Below, one piece after another: positions 44,396-57,662 of a stretch of DNA of 64,000 nt. This stretch comes from Tricholomella constricta (taxonomy: Eukaryota; Basidiomycota; Agaricomycetes; Agaricales; Lyophyllaceae), in NCBI GenBank assembly GCA_013368375.1, contig JAACJP010000032.1, positions 248,001 to 312,000 on the forward strand, written 5' to 3'. Within the stretch, counting starts at the first letter, position 1. Each line of letters begins with the position of its first letter. The position numbers and the translations under genes are program-made. Below the pieces are notes generated by a model, which made no database searches, was not told the DNA's origin, and saw only the letters and a list, made by a program, of their open reading frames with translations.

Positions 44396-45734
44396 ATATC
44401 CCAGAAGATGACGTCTAGAACAGACGAGCAGTAATGACCACGGTAGAAATTCAGCTATAATCATATATACCCAGATTATGGCGGAAAGCAATGTCGGAGT
44501 TCACCAGCACATCTTTGTTGCGGCCTGCAACAACGGATATTGCGGAGGCTTTCCCGTGTAGTCAGCTCGGTGTCCGTCTGAATGGCGACGGCGCGATGGC
44601 TGACGGAGAACATCATGATAATCAGGTTTACGAGCACCCAAGGCCCGCCTACGAAAGTGGAACAAGTGGAACTTCATATGTGGAGTGTGATGCTCGTCCA
44701 ACGTTCTAGGCCTGGTCTGCATGTGGGACAGGCATGCTTGTTCCGAGTCCGGCGATATCGAAGGGCCAGAAAACAACGATGGCATTTGTCGAGTCTTTAG
44801 AACTCGGGGACCCTGAGCTCAACATCAGGAGAAGCCTTAGCACTCGGCTTCAGGGCGGCAGCATGGAAACACATAGCACCCAACAGATTCTTTAATTCGA
44901 GCGCCATATCTGAGTGCATTTCGGGTCATAGGCGGATGGAGAAACTAAGATTAGGGGCACAGATTGCGGTGCTGCAAAGCCCCTGCACATTAACAAGGAT
45001 TTCTAAGCGAGACGATGATTTACCTGTGCGGTTTCTTGTGCATGGGAACAGCTGCGAGCAGATAGATTGGCGCCGGAGTGAAAGCGAACTACCAAGTTTA
45101 AGGATAAAGTACCGCAGATGAGATTCAGGTATCTAGGCGCAGTTTATCCGCTAGGTCAGGGTAGGACGAGCAGGCATGCACTACCACGAAACAATGTTGG
45201 TGTCACTGGCACTGTGCGCTGGCATGATTTCAGCGAGTTGTAGCATCCCAATCAGCAGCTGAGAGCCGTATTTGTCAGAAGGTCTAGATGTAAACGGCCA
45301 CGAGTAGGTATGTCAAGCCGATCATTGGATATGAGATCTTGAGAGGTCAGAATGGAAGATGGGTTTAAACGCTAAACAGTGGCCATTGAAGACCACGTGA
45401 CAATCAGAAGCGTGAGAGTTACGATCCCGGCGATTGCGTTTTCCACCAACTCGTCTCCATATCGAGCTTGGAACCAGTCAACGCATGCCAGAGCTTATGT
45501 ATATACGATGGAAAGGAACTCGCTCGTGCCAAATAACTCATAAATCCTCGACGAACCCTGTTTCATCTCTGCACACTCCAATTGGACTCCAAGCAGACCC
45601 TTGCGACAGACTCAATTGCAGCATGCCACACTAGAGACATCATCTTCCTATCATCATATTCATCTGCTGTGGCTCACTTTCAATCGTAAACGACTGATTC
45701 ACCACGGCGGGGGAACCACGCTGGCTTAACATCT
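44396..45734. other. no intact gene; possible membrane-protein scrap
   Basis: The minus strand near 44560-44650 reads 'LVNLIIMMFSVSHRAVAIQTDTELTT', similar in style to the fragment at 41750-41830, so it may be the same decayed neighbour of a lectin copy. The remainder shows nothing. Confidence 0.35.
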
Positions 45735-46035
45735 GTTCAGACGCTTCTCTTCTCTCGGAGATTTACTTTCCCGGTATGAGCGGCTGGCACAGAATGCAGC
45801 GAGGAGCTCTCTAGAATTGTTCCTGCGCCGGCGGTTCCATTTCTACTGCTAATGGCACCAAACACGTGGGCTTCGAGTACACAGGCGCCCGATCCTCCCT
45901 GTACAATAGCACCCTGATTAGCTATCCGCACGGTCACTGTCATGCTCTTCGCTCTTGTCGTTTCTGTGGTAGTCGTTTATGCCTCCGCTGCCATTTTATT
46001 TCCCTTTCATACCTCCGGCGACCTCAGAGATGATG
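45735..46035 (+). pseudogene. lectin relic: promoter and exon 1, opposite strand
   Basis: 45742-45830 matches the upstream region of copy 5 ('cttctctcggaga-ttact-tcccgg-g'). From 45942 the sequence 'ATGCT-GCTCTTGTCGTTTCTG' and 'gacctcagagatg' matches lectin exon 1 but is altered ('MLFALVVSVVVVYAS'). Nothing after exon 1 remains. It lies just past the 3' end of the MFS transporter gene. Confidence 0.65.
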
Positions 46036-46349
46036 ATACCTCACTTCAAACCCAATCACCCTCAGACATCGTGCCTTTCTTTTTTCGTCATGACGCAAAA
46101 GGGTCAGTTTCCTCCACACGACAATTTCTACTCTTTCGTTGCAGATACTATACACAACTTATGTTTTCGTTGTGAAAACATCCAAAAGGATACATCACAT
46201 TATTCAGTTATACCCTTCCGCCCATCAATGAACCTTGCCACAAGCTCCCCACAAGCTAAACTTCCTGTATCCTGTTTTTTTCCAGGCCAGACGCCGAGTG
46301 CATCACAATCAATGCCAACCCTCGCGGGGGGTCGGTCCCCCACCAGCCC

Positions 46350-48996
46350 TCAAATGGTATACCGGAAATCCGGTGCCCTATCACCCAATCTACGGATATC
46401 ATCCGCCGTATATTTGCTCGGTTCCCCGCTTTCCAAGGCCGCCTTCTGCAGAGCATCGCGGTTCCGGTTGATGCGGATGTAGGCGATGACCGCGATGGGC
46501 ACACAAATGTATCCGATTCCGACAAACATGAGCTCAAGGGCATCTGGTGCGTTCATCTCAGTCGACCGTTTTCTTGCTAACGGAAAGAAAAGAAAAGGGA
46601 CTCACGTCCTAGGATATAGCGAGGGGCATCTTGCGACCGGTATATGTTGGCTGCGATTGCGCCACTGAAATTTCCGACACCGATGTGTATGGCCATGCCG
46701 ATTCCGCGCTTATACTGGCCGGCGAGGTTGTTTCCCAGCCTGTGCAGAACGGAGAAGGAAGAAGGAAGGAAGAAGTTTGTTAAGCTATAGCCATCGAAAA
46801 GATCGAGCACGAATCGCATACCACGCGACGATACCAGGGAAGGCAGCGTAGGATCCCCCCACGACGAAATAGGTACCAAAGTACTTGACACCGTTCGGCA
46901 CATTGGATATGTTGATCGCGTACCCGATCAGACACATCGTGAGTCCTGCCACAATGAACGGCGACCGTAACTGCAATTTATCGGAATAATGTGCAAAGAA
47001 CCAGAGCACGATCGCTTTCGGGCGTGTGTATGAGTATGAGGACGGATACTGGCATCAGGATAAAAATGAACTCACTAGCGAACACGTAAGGCGGGACGGT
47101 CAGCAGTTGACTGATCGCTGCGGTATAACCGAACCTGGGAAGATAGTGTCAGAACGGTACGACGGCGCAAACGTGGGGACGAACGAATGGATAATGCTCC
47201 TAATGGGCGGTGTACGTTATTAATGATGATGAAAGTGTTCGATGACGGGAAAAGACACACGGCAAAAATAAAGTGATTCCATAAACTGAAGTGATGGGTT
47301 GTATAATTAGCAATGACGGCATGTCACAAGAGAAAACCCAGCTTACGCGGCGCGATTATGGACATATAAATCAGGACATGGAGCCAGACCTGCCAATCGG
47401 TCACCGCAGAGATGAAATGCCGCAATTCGAAGTGCTCCTCTTCACCCACTGACGAGTTGTCGTATTCTAACAATACATCAGCAGAAGGTTATAAATTCCC
47501 AAGGCTCGAATGAGAGAAAAGCGCACTTTTCTTCCAGACAATGTAGGCGCGCTCCTCAGGCGTCAGGAATTTTGCAGTCGACGGGAAGTCCACCATGACT
47601 GCGTCGGATGTCAGTCAATTCTCTCAGACAGAACACAAACTTACCAAAAAACGCGAGAGCCCCTGCCAAGACCGTCATAATGCCCTCAATAATCTATAAT
47701 ACAAACGCTGTCATTACCATCGGCGCTCGTCGGGGGCTGGTCTGACGGGGCGTACGAAGATCCACGACCAGCCCTGAAGGCCTGCCAATCCATCCATATG
47801 GCCGATGCCGAATGCCAACAGGCCCGAGAATGCGCCTGCGACGGACGCAGCTCCGAAGAATATTCCAATACGATATTGCAACTTGAACCGAGGGTACCAG
47901 AGGGTCAGGCTACGTGCGCACTGGAATTCAGCCGAGTCAAGATTGTGAAATTGGAGGCCCCACGTACTAGTACACAACGCCGGGGAAGAGACCTGCTTCT
48001 GCTACGCCGAGACAGACTCGAACGCCGACGAGCTGGCGGTAGCTACATATTGGAATAGGCTCAGTGAAAAGAACAGAGACTCGGGATAACACTTGCTTTT
48101 TGACTATACCCATCAGTGTACTGATACCAAGATTAATTTTAGCATATTTGCTCCTGGTTGATCGTGAGAGAGAGAACGTACACGACAACCCCCCAAATAA
48201 GCTTCCGAAAATATAATAAGCCCATGGGGATTCGGGACAAGTAGTAGAACACACTGTGATTCCGGGTAGCCATCTGTCGCGATGGTTTATTGATTAGGGT
48301 ATACTTGTTCGACGAAAAAGACTTTACCTCGACGGTCGAAATTTCTTGAGGACGAGGCTGCGGGGTGCGTCAAGTTCCGTGCATATGCCGATTTTTTCGA
48401 ACGCACTTTGCAGGGCATTCGAATACACAGTACGGCTGGCAGAGACGTTGTCAAGGTCAAGATGGCCATTGATGCGTGCAAGCACAACTAGATCCACCCA
48501 CGATAAAATACATGGTCTAGACATGCTCGGGTCAATGAAGTAACGAAAAACGATCGTCGCGGAGGTGCACACCAAGGCAATATTGTATTGGTTCCCCGTC
48601 AGTTGGAGCTGGGTCGTCAAGCCTTGCAGTTTCGCATTTCCTGTCCCGCCGCGCGATCAGACTTTGTCCTGAAAAAGGAGCCGAAGCAATAAACGCGACA
48701 CACCAATGTTGCCTGTGGGTACCAGAGATGGGGTGACGATGATGAGCGCGTGGGGCTGAATACGTCAAGATGGAAGACAACTCGCCTCTGTCGATGAACG
48801 ACAACATATATAGCAGCGCCAAAATCGGCATGAGCCTGGCGTCTATTTTCCTGTAAAGTCTCTTCTCTTCTGCCTCGGTGAGCGTCGGCGGTGGGGGTAG
48901 GGATGCCTCGCCGCCAAAATCGGGTACGGAAGAGCGGACAGAGTGCGTATCGGTGGTCCCCTTCTCATCGCTGTTCCTTACCTTCTCGTTCAACAT
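46350..48996 (-). CDS. MFS transporter, anion:cation symporter type (Dal5/TNA1-like)
   Basis: A multi-exon gene with about ten short introns. Start ATG 48996: acidic N-terminus, then 'YRKIDARLMPILALLYMLSFIDRGNIGNAKLQGL'. Further landmarks: 'GVRVCLGVAEAGLFPGVVY' with 'LWYPRFKLQYRIGIFFGAASVAGAFSGLLAFGI', 'GWSWIF', 'APNGVKYFGTYFVV-like', 'NNLAGQYKRGIGMAIHIGVGNFSGAIAANIYRSQDAPRYILG', and the tail 'IRRLGDRAPDFRYTI', ending 46350. This is the plasma-membrane family that takes up allantoate, nicotinate, pantothenate or similar organic anions; the substrate cannot be told. The first intron appears to use a GC donor (48784-48785), because only that joins 'DRG-NIG' in frame. Lectin copies flank it. Confidence 0.85.
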
Positions 48997-50342
48997 CCTG
49001 GCAGGTGGTAGCAGGAAGGGGACAGAAAGGCGGCATATGCGGGGTATTTAAGTGTGGAAACGACCGGGGTCGGATGCAGAGGGCCGGAAGTGCCTTACAG
49101 CTCGAGTACACCCCTTGTCAGTCACCTGGGTATCCGCGATAGGTAGATTATAGCCACGGCAATGACGACACGCGGGGCAAGGACACGGGAAGCTGGTGTC
49201 TTCTGCCAATCTTGTTGCTCCATGGGGAAGATGGCCTGGAGTAATGATGATCGTGGAAAGGTTTATGTGGGGTCAACTTTCTAGTCATGTCAGCAGGTGG
49301 GAAAGAGGAAATTGACGGAACACCGTACGTCTGGCTTAAAAAAAAAGACACCAACAAGACCGAAGCTGATGGCCATCCAAAATAGAGTTGAATCCAAAGG
49401 GAGTGCCGAAGCTCACACAAGTTGTCCATGCCAACTCTGTTGTTTGCCCAGGAGCAGTAGGCTACTATCCAGAAACACACAGGCAGTGTGAAGAATATAT
49501 GGGTAATTAACCGTGAAACCCATGATTCCAAACCACATTGTGAGCACTTTCCAGAACCACCCGTGTTGCGCCAACATTGATTGCCGTTTGACACTTCGGA
49601 CGGGTCTTCAACGGCAACCAGCGCTTTTCAGTCGAGGCACCGCACCATTGGGTGGAGATCATCCTAAACTGTCGAGATACGTGAGGCCTCTCTGAGGCTA
49701 CAAATTCGACTTGCAGTTCGTCGATCTCTGCATTTAAAAAAAGTATACAACCAGGCCACAGCTCGTGGGAGGAGACGAACAATCGTTGGTTCCGCGCCCA
49801 CATCATCCACGAAAAGTCCGACATGTTATGAGGATAGCCCTGACTGCTCAGCGACCCACTGACAAGTTTACGATAGAATGAGGAGCACGTCAGATACGCG
49901 AGGTGTGAGCACCTCACGTTGACGAGATCTCGACGAGAGAGGCGCCTTCTGAGATGAAGGCATAAATAGATCAACTTCAACTGATAAGACCAAAGGAGGT
50001 AAGATCCGAGAGCCCCGGGAGGAGTAACGTTCAAACAATGAAAAAGATTCCATTGGAGACAGAAATAATTTGAAGGGACGAGATAGGCGTAGTACGCGAA
50101 CTCGTAGCCGTTTTGCGACGCACACAGAGACAGCGTTATCCGAGCCAATACATTTTTCTGGGCCGCGTTCTGACCGCAACCGCCCAGAGCAGTGGTCGTG
50201 GTCGCAGTGGTCGAGACGGTGGAAGTGTCAGGAAGCAAGTCAAGATAAGACCTAGGGTTAGGGTCCAAATTTTGAGTCACGGCTGATCTCTGATCACACT
50301 AAGCACACACCTTTATTCACCGCCCTCCGCCCCGCCGCCACC
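48997..50342. other. intergenic, no gene supported
   Basis: Between the divergent MFS transporter and eIF2-alpha starts. A 257-codon minus-strand frame (49507-50280) begins with GTG, has no known motif, and was not accepted. Confidence 0.4.
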
Positions 50343-51695
50343 ATGCGCTACTATGAGCAGAAATATCCAGAAGTCGACGAGCTCGTCATGGTCCAGGTCC
50401 GCCAGATCGCAGAGATGGGAGCCTACGTGAAGCTTGTACGCTCTAATCTCCAGCAAAATTAAGACAAAGACACTGACTGTCTTGCAGCTCGAGTACGACA
50501 ACACCGAGGGCATGATCCTGCTATCTGAGCTCTCCAGGCGACGTATTCGATCCGTGCAAAAGCTGATCCGCGTGGGCAGGAACGAGGTCGTCGTCGTGCT
50601 GCGTGTAGATAAGGAGAAAGGCGCGAAACACTACACACACCTGCCACATTTCGCGATCTAACCCACCCGCGACCTCACACAGGTTATATCGACCTGTCAA
50701 AACGGCGCGTATCCCCAGAGGACATCGTCAAGTGCGAGGAACGATACCTCAAGTCCAAGACCGTCGCTTCCATCCTCCGGCACGTCGCCTCGAAGCTGCC
50801 CTCGCACGACGTCGAGGCCGAGATCGCAGCAGGCGGCGAGACTGCCGCCGCAGCACCCGCAGAGCCAGTGGAGAAGGAGAGCAAGAAGGCGAGACGCGCA
50901 AGGCAGGCGGCGGGCGAGGACGATATTCCCGATGCGGACATTTCCACAGGCGGCCCGAACGAGGAGGAGCGCCTCGAGATTCTCTACGATACAATCGGGT
51001 GGCCGCTCGGCAAAAAATACGGACATGCGTACGATGCGTTCAAGCTTGCCCTCACGTATGTTCTTTTTATTACCCTTTCTTTCACCGACTCCTTGCAACG
51101 AAGTACTGATAGCCTGATAGGGAGCCGGAGGTGGTGTTCGGCGCGCTTGCGACACCCATCCCGCCGACGACGTACTCGTTGCTTATGGCAACGATCGCGA
51201 GGCGGCTGACGCCGCAGCCGATTAAGCTGCGTGCGGATATCGAGCTGACGTGCTACACGCCCGCTGGTATCGACGCGATAAAAAAGGCACTGCGGGCCGG
51301 CGAAAAGGAGAGCAGCGAGGCCGTGCCGATCAAGGCCAAGCTCGTCGCGCCCCCTTTGTACGTGCTCAGTACGAACGCTACGGACAAGGTTCGTTTCCGC
51401 TGCTTCATCTTCTATATGTATACTCAGTCGCTGTGTTGCGGTCAGTATGCCGCTGTGGAACGTCTGGAACGCGCCATCGAGTCTATTCAAAGCACTATCG
51501 AGGATCAGGGCGGCAGCCTCGTAGTCAAAATGAAGGTGCGTAAGGCGATCTGTGTGCTTGGCGTACACATATTGATCGTCGGTGCAGCCCAAAGCCGTCT
51601 CGGAGACGGAAGAGCAGGATCTCGCGCAGCTCATGGCAAAGGCAGGCCAGGAGAACGCCGAGGTCTCGGGCGACGAAGACGAGGAAGAAGCTTAA
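50343..51695 (+). CDS. SUI2: translation initiation factor eIF2 alpha subunit
   Basis: Six exons: 50343-50435, 50488-50620, 50683-51055, 51121-51388, 51446-51535 and 51588-51695; 1065 nt, 354 aa, all in phase. The ATG sits in a strong context (CCGCCACCATG). The N-terminal S1 domain is '[38 protein letters not shown]'; the Ser of 'ELS-RRR' is the site phosphorylated by Gcn2-type kinases to shut down translation. Then '[11 protein letters not shown]', a helical domain, an alpha/beta domain and an acidic C-terminus. Intron 2 must start GCGCGA at 50621: no GT donor would keep 'VDKEKGYIDLSK'. The protein is part of the eIF2 ternary complex that brings initiator tRNA to the 40S subunit. Confidence 0.96.
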
Positions 51696-52185
51696 GTGCT
51701 GTATTTACGATGGTAACGTACTCATGTCGACTGGGGTACACTTGTACCTACTACTACTATATTACCGCTCAACCAATGCAGAGAGCAAATATGTTTTAAA
51801 CAGAGGGGACATTCTAAGCGGGAGGCTTGCGTAATGTGGCTTGATCACGTCGATCTCAGCGCCTTTCGATATGGCGCTTCCGATGATGTGCTGCTATTAC
51901 TCGGTCGGGGTGGCGTTATACTTTCTCTCGGGGCCTCACCACCGTACGCGTCCCTCCTGGATCTGAATCTGCTCTAGGAGAGTGTACAGAAAACAACATC
52001 TTCTCGGTAGATCCGCGGCAAGATTAAATCGGAACACCATTGGACAGGTATGGGAAAATATTAATAAAGAACCTGACGTCTAAATGTCCTTTGCCTGCCA
52101 CCAACGACGAAACAACACCGCAACTGCATTCTGTTTGGCTCAATTGACCGCGAAACCCCAACGTCAACCACGCACAGTTTTCTCA

Positions 52186-52975
52186 TCAATGGAAGAGAGT
52201 GCTGACGTCGAGGACGAAAGTGCTGCCAGGCTGGAGTTTATAAATGGCGACGGTCTCGAGGTTGCCTGCGATAATGGTGAGTTGGATCCGCATTGTTTTC
52301 TGACAAATAGTGACTTACCATTGTCAGCGCATGTGCCGCTGAAACCGACGATCAACCCAAGTGAAGCGAATCCAGCGATGTTTTGTGTGGTAACACTGGC
52401 GTCGGGAAAGGGACCTGCGGCGCGGCACGACGAGTGAGTGAAAATTCCCAGCAGGGACGATAGCATAAAATCAACCTTGCTGCGCGAGAGCACCAGTGTC
52501 CTTATCGTAGACGAGAAACCCGAGGCGCCTGAGAGTGGGCTGATCGGGATCACTGTCGACAGCGCCAAACATGCCGACGAAGAACTCATTCTCTGTCGCA
52601 TACGAAGGGCATCAGTCAACGCAGGAGGGGAATATCAAAGACAGCGCCAAAGCTCACCAGCAACAGTCACAGTCCTCTGAGCGCCGTTGCGCTGTCCGTG
52701 CATCTTCACAGCGGGCTGGGTGGTGTTGTTGAGCTGGTAGGTGATTTCGATGCCGTTGGGCCTCGCGGCACCGATCCAGACGCTGATGCTTGTGACCTTC
52801 TTGATGTACTCGTGAGCGGGCCAGAGACCAACTGTTAATCAAAGCTAAAGTTGAAATTTGAAGGTGCTGAAGAGGGAGAACGGGCATTACCATCCTTGAG
52901 GTCATCGAAGATGTCCCTTGGGTCGGAGGTGGTGGCGTAACCGACGGCCTCTGAAACGGCGAGAGCGGGAAGCAT
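52186..52975 (-). CDS. jacalin-like lectin, copy 3 (diverged)
   Basis: Same five-exon layout, ATG 52975, stop 52186-52188, about 184 aa. Differences from the main group include 'HEYIKKVTSISVWIGAARPNG', 'MHGQRNGAQRTVTV' and a different C-terminus ('LQPGSTFVLDVSTLFH'). Intron 2 starts GTGAGC here, the canonical form of the GC donor in copies 1, 2, 4 and 5. Upstream DNA is not part of the duplicated unit. This suggests an older branch of the family. Confidence 0.8.
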
Positions 52976-54890
52976 TGTGAGGTGAGTATCTGAGAACTGG
53001 CTGGGAGAGCTAGAGGCTAAGGTGCTGTCTGAACAGGACAAACCGAGTCCCTTTATGTACTCGACGCTCACGTATTTGGAGCTGTTGGAGCTGAAATATA
53101 AAGTAGAAATGCTGACATAGATTTAGCCGCAGTCAACCAAATGGTCATACCAGAAGCACGTTGTGTCGAGATTAAATCGGCACAAGGACTTGTGTACCAC
53201 CGGTGGTTTGTAGCAGCGACAGCCTGAGTACCTGGGTCAGTAACAAGTCAGTAACCATAATCAGCTGGGGCGCCTTAGGAAGGAAATTCGCGTGGCCGAC
53301 GGGAGACAACATCGGTCATAAGAATCGGTAAGGGTCAATTTGGGTCTAGCCTCTGCACACCCGGAAAACGCATCATTGACCTCGCTGTCCGATTCACTAC
53401 ATTAGTCTCTGTGGCATTTCCCACCTACTGTTCTCGCCGCTCGATTTTTTTTTTACCCGCTATTTGACTCTCGTGGAGTTGACTTGGCGTTTCTTCCTTC
53501 ATCCATCCATTCCGATGTTTCACAGCCATCCTGGCACAGAAAGTCACACATGGCTTGTTCTGTACCTCAATTATGCAAGTTAAATTTGACGGATAACAGC
53601 GTGCAGGAGTTATCACCGGACGTAGATGGAGTTCGTCGCGGCTGGCGATAAAGTCCGAGTCAAGAGTCGAATTTACCCGAGCGGGAAGTCTCGGTTTCGA
53701 GTGCTGGAGCGATTGAGCCAAGACTCGGTAGTTTCGAACTTCTTTGACCTTAGCCTGTCGGGGTAGAACTTTCGAAAGATTTGGACCATTGAGCTAGATG
53801 ATCGGACGAAAACATGTTCGAGACGAATTTTCCTGGATGGATGGATGAATGAATTACCCGCATGTTTACTGGTTTCTTGTGAGATGACACCAGACAAGAA
53901 GTCTATCACGGACCTCAGGATGACTGGTGCAGAGTACGAGGACAACAGGAAAGGCATGTGGGGAATGAATCTCGACAGATGTCGTTTTTCATTTCCGGAG
54001 GGTTTGCCATCGAAGAAAGTCGTAGGCTTTGTTCCATTTCAGTGTCATCCAGAAAGCCTTATACCATAGAAAGAGAAAGCGGAGATTCGACGGCAGACCG
54101 GCTATAGAAAATTGCGAGACTTGTCCTCGTGACGAGAAAATTGGGACTTCCCACCAACGAATGTTGTATCAAATTAAGGCTTTCGAAGATATTGTCATCG
54201 TCCCAAGATCGGCATTTGCAAGTCGGAGGGCTCCCATATAATGACCCCGAGTTCCCGGTTTCATTGTTTTGCGGGAATGGAGCGACGGTCATTCTGACAG
54301 GGAGAATGTCATGAAGAACATGATACCAGTGCATGTGCAGTGATCTGAACCAAAGGGGAAGAACACTGTGCTAAAGAAGAATGCGAGGATGATCTGCAGA
54401 CGTGAGTCGTCGACTGAAAAACGGAGATCGGCCGGGATGTGCCGATCACAAATAGTTAGAGGGAGGGACGCAGAGATTTCGTTACAAGGTGGCCTTTTCT
54501 ACATGGCAATGGCTCCATCCTTCTATCACCTGCGCTGAGAAGAAAGGATTGATCGGTGCGTCGCTCCGGTTGCGCTCGTGCATTGCCTCCACGCCTTTCC
54601 TTGTAAACATGCCCCAAACGCCCCAACGTCTACTTCGCCATCCAAACTAAGCGTCACAAGTTAGTTTTGTTTGCGTGAATGGAAACAGTGACAGAAAGAG
54701 TTTGCCTTAAATGACATAAGTACCACTGTGACGATAGGATTAGGAGAGAAGATCAGTGTTCCTTGAGAAGAATGGGACGAGAATACGCAGGAACATTGCA
54801 CTGAAGAGATCAACAAACAGTTGAAAGGATGATCGTTCAGGACTCCGAGTCTCACCTTCGCATTCATTCCAGAAATTCTGGCCTGGGCCA
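52976..54890. other. no gene recognised
   Basis: A TATA-like 'gagtacataaaggg' (minus sense, near 53052) probably serves copy 3. The rest has short ORFs only and no repeats detected by eye. Confidence 0.4.
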
Positions 54891-55132
54891 ATCACATTTG
54901 GATCACATATCTTCATCGCGATGTATCATTCAATCGCGAGATTGCGGCAAGATTGAACAGGAACATAATTTGCCCGGTGTTGTAGAAAAAGGCACACGTC
55001 TGAAAGTCCTTTGTTGCGAGGTACAAAACTACAACAATACTGGTGTATAACACTGTCGGCTCAAGTGACTGTGGAACCGAACATCAGTTATGTACAATGT
55101 TCTCAGCGTTAAGAGATGACGAGGGGGATGAA

Positions 55133-55900
55133 TCAAAGGAAGAGATCGGTAATGCCGAAGTTGGTAGAGCCGCCGGATTGGATTTTGTAGACGGCGACGG
55201 TGTCGAGGTTGCCTGCGATGACGGTGAGTGGCGGCATTATTATTCTCGATAATAAAGAACGACTTACCGTTGGAGGCGGTGGTGCCGCTGAATCCAACGA
55301 TCAATCCAAGGGAAGTGAAGCCAACGGTGTTTTTTGTGGTAACGGTGGCGTCGGGGAAGGGGCCTGCGACATTGCGAGTAAGTAAAAGATTTCAACAAGG
55401 ACGGGGAGACTAACCTTGCTGCGTGAGAGCACCAGTATCCTTGTTGTAGACGAGGAACCCGATGCGCCTGAGAGTGGGCTGATCGGCGTTATCGTCAATG
55501 GCGCCGAAGATGCCGACAAAGAACTCATTGTCTGTGGCGTACGAAGGATATCAGTCAGGAGGAGATATCGAGGACATCGCCAAACTCGCCAGCAACAGTC
55601 ACGGTCTTCTGAGTGCCAGAGCGCTGTCCGTGCATCTGGACACTGGGCTGGGTGGTGTTGGAGAGCTGGTAGGTAATTTCGATGCCGTTGGGCTTTGCAG
55701 CACCAATCCAGACGCTGATACTCGTGACCTTCTTGATGTATTGGTGGGCGGGCCAGAGGCCAACTGGAAATGAAAGAGTCAGAGGTCGAAAGTGCTGGGG
55801 AGAGCAAACAAATACCATCTTTGAGGTCATCGAAGGTATTCTTGGGGTCGGACGTGGTGGCGTAACCGACAGCCTCAGAAACAACAAGAGCGGGAAGCAT
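55133..55900 (-). CDS. jacalin-like lectin, copy 4
   Basis: Five exons as in copy 1, ATG 55900, stop 55133-55135, about 183 aa. Start 'MLPALVVSEAVGYATTSDPKNTFDDLKD'; GC-AG intron 2; TATATAA at 55976-55982. The gene and its promoter form one arm of an inverted repeat with copy 5. The exon 5 C-terminus differs from copy 5, and gene 4 ends like copy 1. Confidence 0.82.
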
Positions 55901-56151
55901 TGCAGAGATGGAGATTTGAGAACTGAACGAGAGAGCTAGTTGGGATGCTGGAATAACAGTGTGGACTGAGGACCCTTATATACTCGAAAACGACCTCTTT
56001 GGAGTTGTTGTGGATAACTACAGGACGGTGGGTGAGACAAACATACCGACATCAGTATGCCGAATTCTATGATGAAGTGTACTTCACAACAGCTGGAATG
56101 TATAGGAATACACGTTGTGTACCGGGGAAGGATATCTCCGAGAGAAGTTCA

Positions 56152-57445
56152 AATGCTTGAGGTGCCTCGCGTGTCGGCAATCAATAAATCCGAGAAATTC
56201 CAGAGATATGGTGATGTCCAAGACCTGTAACGCACCGCAAGTATTGGCCATGGTCGATTCAGTTGAACTATGTTTGGATAGATACCCGGATCATTATGGT
56301 GAACATCAAGCCAATCAAGTTCAGGAGCACAAAAGCCGCCTACAAAAGGTTCGTATATGTTAGACCAGTCAAGTTCTGAGCAAGGGAAGCAAAGGTAACG
56401 TCTGCTCTAGTGCTTGTCAAGCCTTTGTAAATCCGCCAACCCTGAGGCTCCACACTTAGCTTGAAGGCGGCAGTGAGAGATATGGTTTCTTCTATCAGTA
56501 TGACGGGACCGCCATCTCTGGTAAGTACTTACGAGAGGAAGCCAAACGGCAAGGAAGCTGAGGCCACAGCTTGTCACTTTTCACCGACAAGACTCATGGA
56601 GCCTTTGCGGTCACTCCTGCAGATCGAAAGTAATGGCAAGGTTATGAACCTTCCGTCTACGTACCACAGCGAATTGTCCACAAACGGCGTACTGTTTCTC
56701 GATGGCAACTTGCATGATTGAGAGAGCCACACGGACTTCCAAGCGTGAAGATCACTGCGCAATCACCGATAGATCTGGACGCAGTATAGCCGCCAGATAG
56801 CACAAGAGGGCGCCCGCTCCAGCTTGAAACTCCAAACGACGTGATTCGTAAGAATGTATCGCCTGTGATGGCTTCAATGCGAGATATGCCGATCGGCAGC
56901 CTAGAACCCTGCTTGTCGCCAGCTCGTGACGAAAACGACCATGAGTACGTTGTCCTGGAGTATGTCTATGTAAGAGGATCAGAATGGAAGCTTGTGAACA
57001 GTGTCGCGTAAAAGGCTCGGAGATCGTCGTATGCCGGAAGGCAAGACCAGGAAGTCTACAAGGCCGTCGATCTTTCTGAGTGGAATACCTGATCAGTCTC
57101 GGTGCTGATTTCGTTGTATGCAGGTGCTATAACACAGGACTCAGCGCTCACTGAGGGTTGACTCGGCCATAGATCTGCTCTCACCTGAAGAGTTCAAATG
57201 GAAGATTCCTGGCAGAGATATTGATTTTTGGGAGAGCGGTCAAGAGGGCGTCGGCGACAACTTCATTACAGAACGGAGCGATTGATGGTGCCTGACAAGC
57301 GTGCGAAACGGCCACACAACCTGGGTTCAAACTTCCACCTTCATTGCTTCAAGCGTCCAATGCATCTATCTATCATGAGTCGTTTCTTATGCGTGAATAA
57401 CTGGCCTATCAAAAAGAGAAGCTTATCAAAGGCCGATCTAGCTCA
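56152..57445. other. spacer between inverted lectin copies
   Basis: About 56160-57200 is homologous to 41574-42760, including 'acagcgaattg-ccacaa-cggcgta'. No intact gene. It shows that copies 1 and 4 derive from one larger duplicated block. Confidence 0.55.
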
Positions 57446-57662
57446 TCATTTGTACTTCTCTCGGAGATATACTTCCCCGGTGTAGGAGGCTGGCATGGAA
57501 TATGGAATCTCTTGGAATTCTTTTGTCTTACCCGCCGTCCTGTCTTTATCCCCAACAACTCCAAAGAGATCGTTTTCGAGTATATAAGGGTCCTCAGTCC
57601 ACACTGTTACTCCAGCATCCCAACTAGCTCTCTCGTTCAGTTTTCAGATCTCTATCTCTGCA

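Noticed and set aside
49507..50280. 257-codon minus-strand ORF next to eIF2-alpha
   Set aside because: It begins with GTG, has no motif or domain, no convincing splice sites, and overlaps the expected eIF2-alpha promoter.
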